Assembly: GCA_036245805.1 (NCBI GenBank)
Contig: BTRK01000001.1
Coordinates: 1,922,001-1,986,000, forward strand
Reading direction: 5' to 3'
Length of the DNA stretch: 64,000 nucleotides
From: Pristionchus mayeri
Lineage: Eukaryota > Nematoda > Chromadorea > Rhabditida > Neodiplogasteridae
Positions 59,650-64,000 of this stretch are shown piece by piece; the stretch's first letter is position 1; each line of letters opens with the position of its first letter. The notes under the pieces are model-generated. The model searched no databases, was not told the origin of the DNA, and was given only the letters and a program-made list of their open reading frames with translations. A program made the position numbers and the translations under genes.

Positions 59650-62484
59650 TCACTCTTCCTCATCATTATCGCTCTCCCTATTATACTCATCGTCTTCCAG
59701 GAGACGATGAGTCTCTTCGAGGACTGCGTCGAGCACCTCTTCACCGTGGGGGAGATCGTCCTCATCGTCGGCCGACGCATCCAGGTTCGGATCTCCGGGA
59801 ATTGGTACGGTAGGGGTGTTGTTATTGTTCCACTGCGCCTAGAATACCCAAATACAATTAGTACTAGGGAAAAGTGCGTACCCTCAACTTCTGCTTCTCC
59901 TTCCGTTCCTTTTGAGTGACTGCGTAGGGAGTGGCAACGAGGGAGGCACGAATCTGTGAGACAGGGGAAAGGACTAGGCGGGATTGACCATAATGCGAAC
60001 CTCGTAAGCCATTTGCTTCACCGATTCCCTCCACACATTTCTGGCAGGCGACTTGACGTTGCGTTGCACTGACTTCTTCAGCGTGTGGTTGTAGTAGGGC
60101 TTTGTACCAACCTGATGTGGTCGTAAAGAGAAATATCAGTTATAAATGCTCACCACTGTTCTCTTCCCGTCCATCTCATACTTCTTCATTTCATTCCAGT
60201 GCAGCACTGCCATCTTTGTGCGCAAGTGGTGGCCGTTCCTGTAATGTTTCAAGTAGAAGACACGGGGAGGACATGCATACTTATCGAAGTAGTTGTCTTT
60301 GGGAGCATAGCGCCATGCGAGAGCATTGAGACTCTCGCAAGTGCTGGTCTTGAGCAGCCAAGAGACGTTCTCGATGTCCTCGACATTTTGACGATGTAGA
60401 TGACGGCGGCGAGTCTCTTGAATGCTCTGCTGTTTGGATCGAGGAAGGGGTAGCGAGAGGGAGGAGTACTGTGAGTGCACTTCTTGAACTTGACGAAACT
60501 GGGGTCCTGAGAGTAGAGAGAAGTGGTCTAATAATAGCATTCTTGCAATTGTACTCACATTGGAGAAGTCATGAACTCCGGAAATGCAGAGAAGGGAGGA
60601 GCGAAACATTTCGGATGCGAGAGTGCCGTCACCTTGCGCCTTCACCACCGCATCGTAGGCCTTGTTGATGAGCGTGCGGGACCAGTGTTTCACGAGGGTC
60701 ATGTATGCAGGCTTGATGATCTCAAAGGGAGGGGTTACAATACCATTGATGACCAGAAAGTCTCATTATTCTCCGAGATTGCACTTGCAATGTATTCACC
60801 TTGAGCAAGTTGAGGGTCAGGTTCCTGAAGAAATGCCAGGGGTCAAAATAATGACGGATCGATGGGAATCGATCCTTCATCATCTTGACCACCGCGGCAT
60901 GTCTATCAGTCACAAGAGTGCTGATGTGCTGCACTCCCCCGATCTTGTCAGCGAGTGCACCGAGTGCTCTCTCGAGACAGGCGACCTGTGTAGTCAATCA
61001 TTATTCATCTTCCATGGTGGCATGAAGGTGGGAGAGCGAGGGTTACTGCGCTGATCTATTTAATTGAAAAGTACTGTAATATTCGTAATTAAGTTTGAGG
61101 CTACAGTACCTCGAGGGTCCCACTGCTTCCAGTCTCACTCTTGTTCATCAGCACATAGATGAGTGCCTCTCCTGTGATTGCGTCGACCAGGAAGTGACGG
61201 CACCACATGGCACTGTAACCCCTGGTGTCGAAGGAGCCGTCGCCCGCGACGTGTAGTTCCTCTCCCTAGGATAGGCACCAGATGACCGGTACAAAGTGTG
61301 AGTGAAATACCTTGGCGAGTCTCTCCTTTAATCGATTGAATACTTCCTCCTGCGCAAGATTGTACACTTGAGTTACGGCAGGCAGGATCAGGCAGGATGT
61401 AGTCATTCTTCATTCTGTGGTAGCTCATCTTAGAGACGGGATTCAGTCCAGCTGCCTTGAGGAAGTAGTTGTACTTCTGAAATAGAAAAGGTGTAGAACT
61501 AGGTTTCACGAAATTCTGAATATTATGGTGACTTGTCTGTTGGTACATCTTTGTAACTTATAATGGCTCACTCACCGAGGTACCCACTGCAGTGACGGTC
61601 GTCCCGATGGCCATGTCCAGATTGACCTTCCTCAGTCTCTCCTTCCCCGACCCGTTGGCTGTCTTCATGATGGGACTGTTCGCCCAAGTGAACGTGTCCC
61701 CACAACTGGTGCACTCGCACGTGCACGAGAGAGCGTGCGCCTCCTCCGTGAACTTGAGACTGTTCTTGCCAGAGGGGCATCCATTGCAGCGACTCAGCAG
61801 TTGCACTAGACTCTCCTTGCTGACGTAAAAGTAGTCGGCAGTGGGAAGGTTCAGAATAGTTGGGGCCGGGGGTGACCAGTCCATGTCCTTCTTGATGTCG
61901 GCGCTCTGAAATACGGAAGCGATTGTTGCACTATCTTAGTAGAATTTGTTGTGAAAATATGCATAATGATTGGAAGGAACTAACACTCTCTTTCTTGCAG
62001 CAGCATCTGCAGCACGGAGGGACGACGGCATCGGCGAGACGGATGGAGGGACGAGCTGCGAGAGGTCGAGCACGAGGAGTAGAAGGAGGAGGCGAGAGAG
62101 GAAGGGGTAGAGGGGATAGGTTTACGGTAGAATCGGTTGGCGAGGGGCTCTACAAAGAGTTCCGAGTCAATTAATCTGTTATAACAATGTGAGATAAATC
62201 GTTTTCTTCCAATGAATTGTTGCACTGACCAGGAGCATGGGAACAGCATCGACTTTGAGGGCTTTGTAGTGGTCGGTGATGGTGTAGCATTCTTCCGAGA
62301 AATGATTCACACAGACGTAATGCTTTCCGGGTGCAGTACGTAGTTGGAACTCGAGGGCAGCCTTGGAATCATCGTCCGCGGTCAGGGCATTGATCCAGCG
62401 AGTGCGGTTGGGCTCTTTCGAAGTGAATTGGTGAAACTTGTTCTTGAGGGGAGAAAAGAACTGACAACCAACGCACGTAGGCAT
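59650..62484 (-). pseudogene. THAP-domain transposase, Kolobok-like, two frameshifts
   Basis: Minus-strand exons: 62230-62484, 61576-61905, 61311-61476, 61110-61265, 60800-60985, 60559-60720, 60154-60506, 60001-60111, 59882-59953 and 59650-59838. About 655 residues. Exon 1 is a THAP zinc finger: C4 and C7, W30, C58-x2-H61, and AVPML. Exon 2 has a second Cys cluster (CNGC...CTCECTSC). Exons 4 and 5 carry AGDGSFDTRGYS and TDRHAAVVKMM...IRHYFDPWH, the acidic motifs of this transposase type. Then come an ESLNAL block, a basic part and an acidic tail. Exon 3 is out of frame because of a 10-bp tandem duplication (61379-61398), and exon 7 needs a one-base shift near 60400. THAP plus this core is typical of Kolobok transposases; the superfamily name is my inference. 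No terminal repeats were identified. Confidence 0.78.
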
Positions 62485-62606
62485 CTGTTAGAAACAGAAG
62501 ATAGATCAAAACAGGTAGTGCAATAGTAGGTAAAGAGTATTCGAAAGGAACGTATGCAGATCAATCGCATAAAGTGTTCATATCAGTGCTTTATCCGTTT
62601 CACTTT

Positions 62607-63452
62607 TCATGCATCTACAACTTCAGCACACGAGAAACCAGTATAAGTTTGGCTTGGCCATAGCTGGCGAACTGCATCGACGAAACATGCAGGCAGTCTC
62701 ACTCTCACTCCTTTCCCGAGAGTGCCCATCATTTTGGCGATAGGCACCGTAGCGAAGAGACCTGAGTAGTCACAGTTTACCAAGTAGTTAGGAGAAGAAT
62801 CCCACTTATTCTCATCGGTGACCGTCTCTCCGGTGACCATTGCGAACACTTCCGCGGACGCTAGAGCGACCTGTAATCTATTTTATCATTCTAGATAATC
62901 ATCATTGCGAAAAGAGGTGACAGGCTTGCTTTCAGCTAGAGGGCTACACGCCTAACATGATAGGATTAGGTGTACGATAGCTTGGAAAACAGCGATAGAC
63001 GGGGTAATTGCTAAGATAAGTATTGTATTCGCTCATTTTCAGACTCTTGATTATACCATGCTTATCATTCTTATCATTAGGATGATACGAAAGGCATAAC
63101 CAAGGCGGAAGGTATAGTTTCAAAAGGATAAAGTGCTCACCGCGTCGGTGAGGATGTAGTCAGTGATCAGGGGATGCTTGGTGATGCAGCAATGCCCGTT
63201 GATTCCTTCCAGTTTGGACAGAAGTCCGTCTCTGAGTAGAACTCCCTTCTTGAGAAGAGGGAGAGAGAAGAGCGAGGCGCAGCAGTAGTCTGCTGGCTCC
63301 TGTTTCTCCTGAGGAGGACAACATTCGCACTGGCAACATGCTGCCTCTTCGGGATCGACGCTGTAGTGGAATACCCTCTGCTCTTTCTCCTCCCTGATTC
63401 GCATCGAGGAGAGAGCGGCGATAGCTCCTTCCATCGACGGTAGCTCATCCAT
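62607..63452 (-). CDS. Small Cys-rich protein resembling the P2X7 C-terminal zinc-binding (ballast) domain
   Basis: Two exons, 63141-63452 and 62607-62870, phase 0, 191 residues; ATG at 63452 lies right after an acceptor-like TTTCAG, so a non-coding first exon is possible. It has Cys at 39, 40, 42, 44, 45, 57 and 58, then GHCCITKHP (86-94), then LGKGVRVRLPACFVDAV (155-171) and YTGF (180-183). The order Cys cluster, CIT-H, G-x-G-x-R-x-x-PxC and YxGF is that of the P2X7 cytoplasmic ballast / P2XNR family. There is no P2X channel part and no membrane segment. The gene is intact and lies 123 bp upstream of the THAP transposase gene on the same strand, so it may be cargo or a second protein of the same element. 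Function unknown; zinc binding is inferred from the family. Confidence 0.72.
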
Positions 63453-63609
63453 CTGAAAGAGAGCGAAATAGGTACGAGTAGAAAGTACAAAGAAAGCAAA
63501 TACATAAGCATAGTTGAAAAGTTCAAAGTTCAAAAGACTGAAGTGCAAAAAGTAAGAACGTCATCATGCACTCGATGCACGCACGGGGTTCTGGGCACCT
63601 GATGAGCTG

Positions 63610-64000
63610 CAATGCTTCCAAATAACTATGGTGTGGTGAAAATACCTTGTTTTAACAAATTTTCATAGAATCAGCCTTCTATCTAACTGGTCGAATGTTC
63701 TTGGCTATGTCATGCATCCAGTTCAAAATTCGCCGATCACCCAATCACTTCTCGCATAGCCAAGAACATTCGTCCAGTTAGATAGAAGGCTGATTCTATG
63801 AAAATTTGTTAAAACAAGGTATTTTCACCACACCATAGTTATTTGGAAGCATTGCCATACCCAGTTTTTGTAAAATGGTCATGCATCCAGTTCAAAATTC
63901 GCCGATCACCCAATCACTTCTCGCATAGCCAAGAACATTCGACCAGTTAGATAGAAGGCTGATTCTATGAAAATTTGTTAAAACAAGGTATTTTCACCAC
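63610..64000. repeat. Inverted plus direct repeat at the window edge
   Basis: The left arm 63610-63706 and right arm 63755-63854 form a hairpin around a spacer of about 48 bp. The spacer and right arm recur in direct orientation from 63880 to the window end. No coding sequence. Confidence 0.85.

Noticed and set aside
61980..62200. Ser/Arg-rich extra exon of the THAP transposase
   Set aside because: Its possible ends do not keep phase with the next exon, while direct joining of 62230 to 61905 does; treated as intron.

Overview
The window is eukaryotic, most probably a free-living nematode. Protein-coding genes are split into many short exons (often 50-150 bp) by short GT-AG introns, and one recognisable 462-residue protein is spread over 20 exons. 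The intergenic DNA is full of fold-back elements, MITEs and a dispersed TACGGTAG / CTACCGTA motif. The exon style and motif remind me of Pristionchus or another diplogastrid/rhabditid, but that genus-level guess is inference.

Layout. 1-636: last three exons of a CHIP/STUB1 (chn-1) homologue. 2475-7047 (minus): an unrecognised acidic protein gene (copy 1, called Q1 here). 7.0-10 kb: low-complexity DNA, MITEs and a few exon-like segments. 10053-18104 (plus): a TOCA/CIP4/FBP17-family gene (end of F-BAR, HR1, SH3) with an unrelated 5' piece, and with one HR1 exon present twice. 21.6-24.4 kb: a partial, stop-containing second copy of the TOCA segment. 25.4-31.1 kb: second copy of the chn-1 last exon plus the Q gene (Q2). 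32154-32240: third copy of the chn-1 last exon. So the left half is built from local duplications that have since decayed and acquired different insertions.

32549-40072 (plus): a complete 16-exon gene for a 452-residue protein I do not recognise (gene U), whose introns hold at least six transposon-derived insertions. 42953-51339 (minus): a complete Nuf2/HIM-10 kinetochore gene. 51.5-55.9 kb: a large fold-back element with a decayed APE-type non-LTR retrotransposon inserted in one arm. 58309-59391 (plus): middle part of an RCL1 (RNA 3'-terminal phosphate cyclase-like) gene. 59650-62484 (minus): a THAP-domain transposase gene of Kolobok type with two frameshifts. 62607-63452 (minus): an intact two-exon gene for a small cysteine-rich protein resembling the C-terminal zinc-binding ballast domain of P2X7 receptors. 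The window ends in an inverted-plus-direct repeat.

The host genes do not form a pathway: CHIP (protein quality control), TOCA (actin/membrane), Nuf2 (kinetochore) and RCL1 (18S rRNA maturation) are ordinary housekeeping functions. The most interesting points are the P2X7-ballast-like gene beside the THAP transposase, the duplicated TOCA exon, a hairpin insertion that duplicated a splice acceptor, and the stepwise decay visible between duplicated blocks. Exon borders were set by hand from reading frame, GT-AG sites and phase agreement; they were not tested against transcripts.
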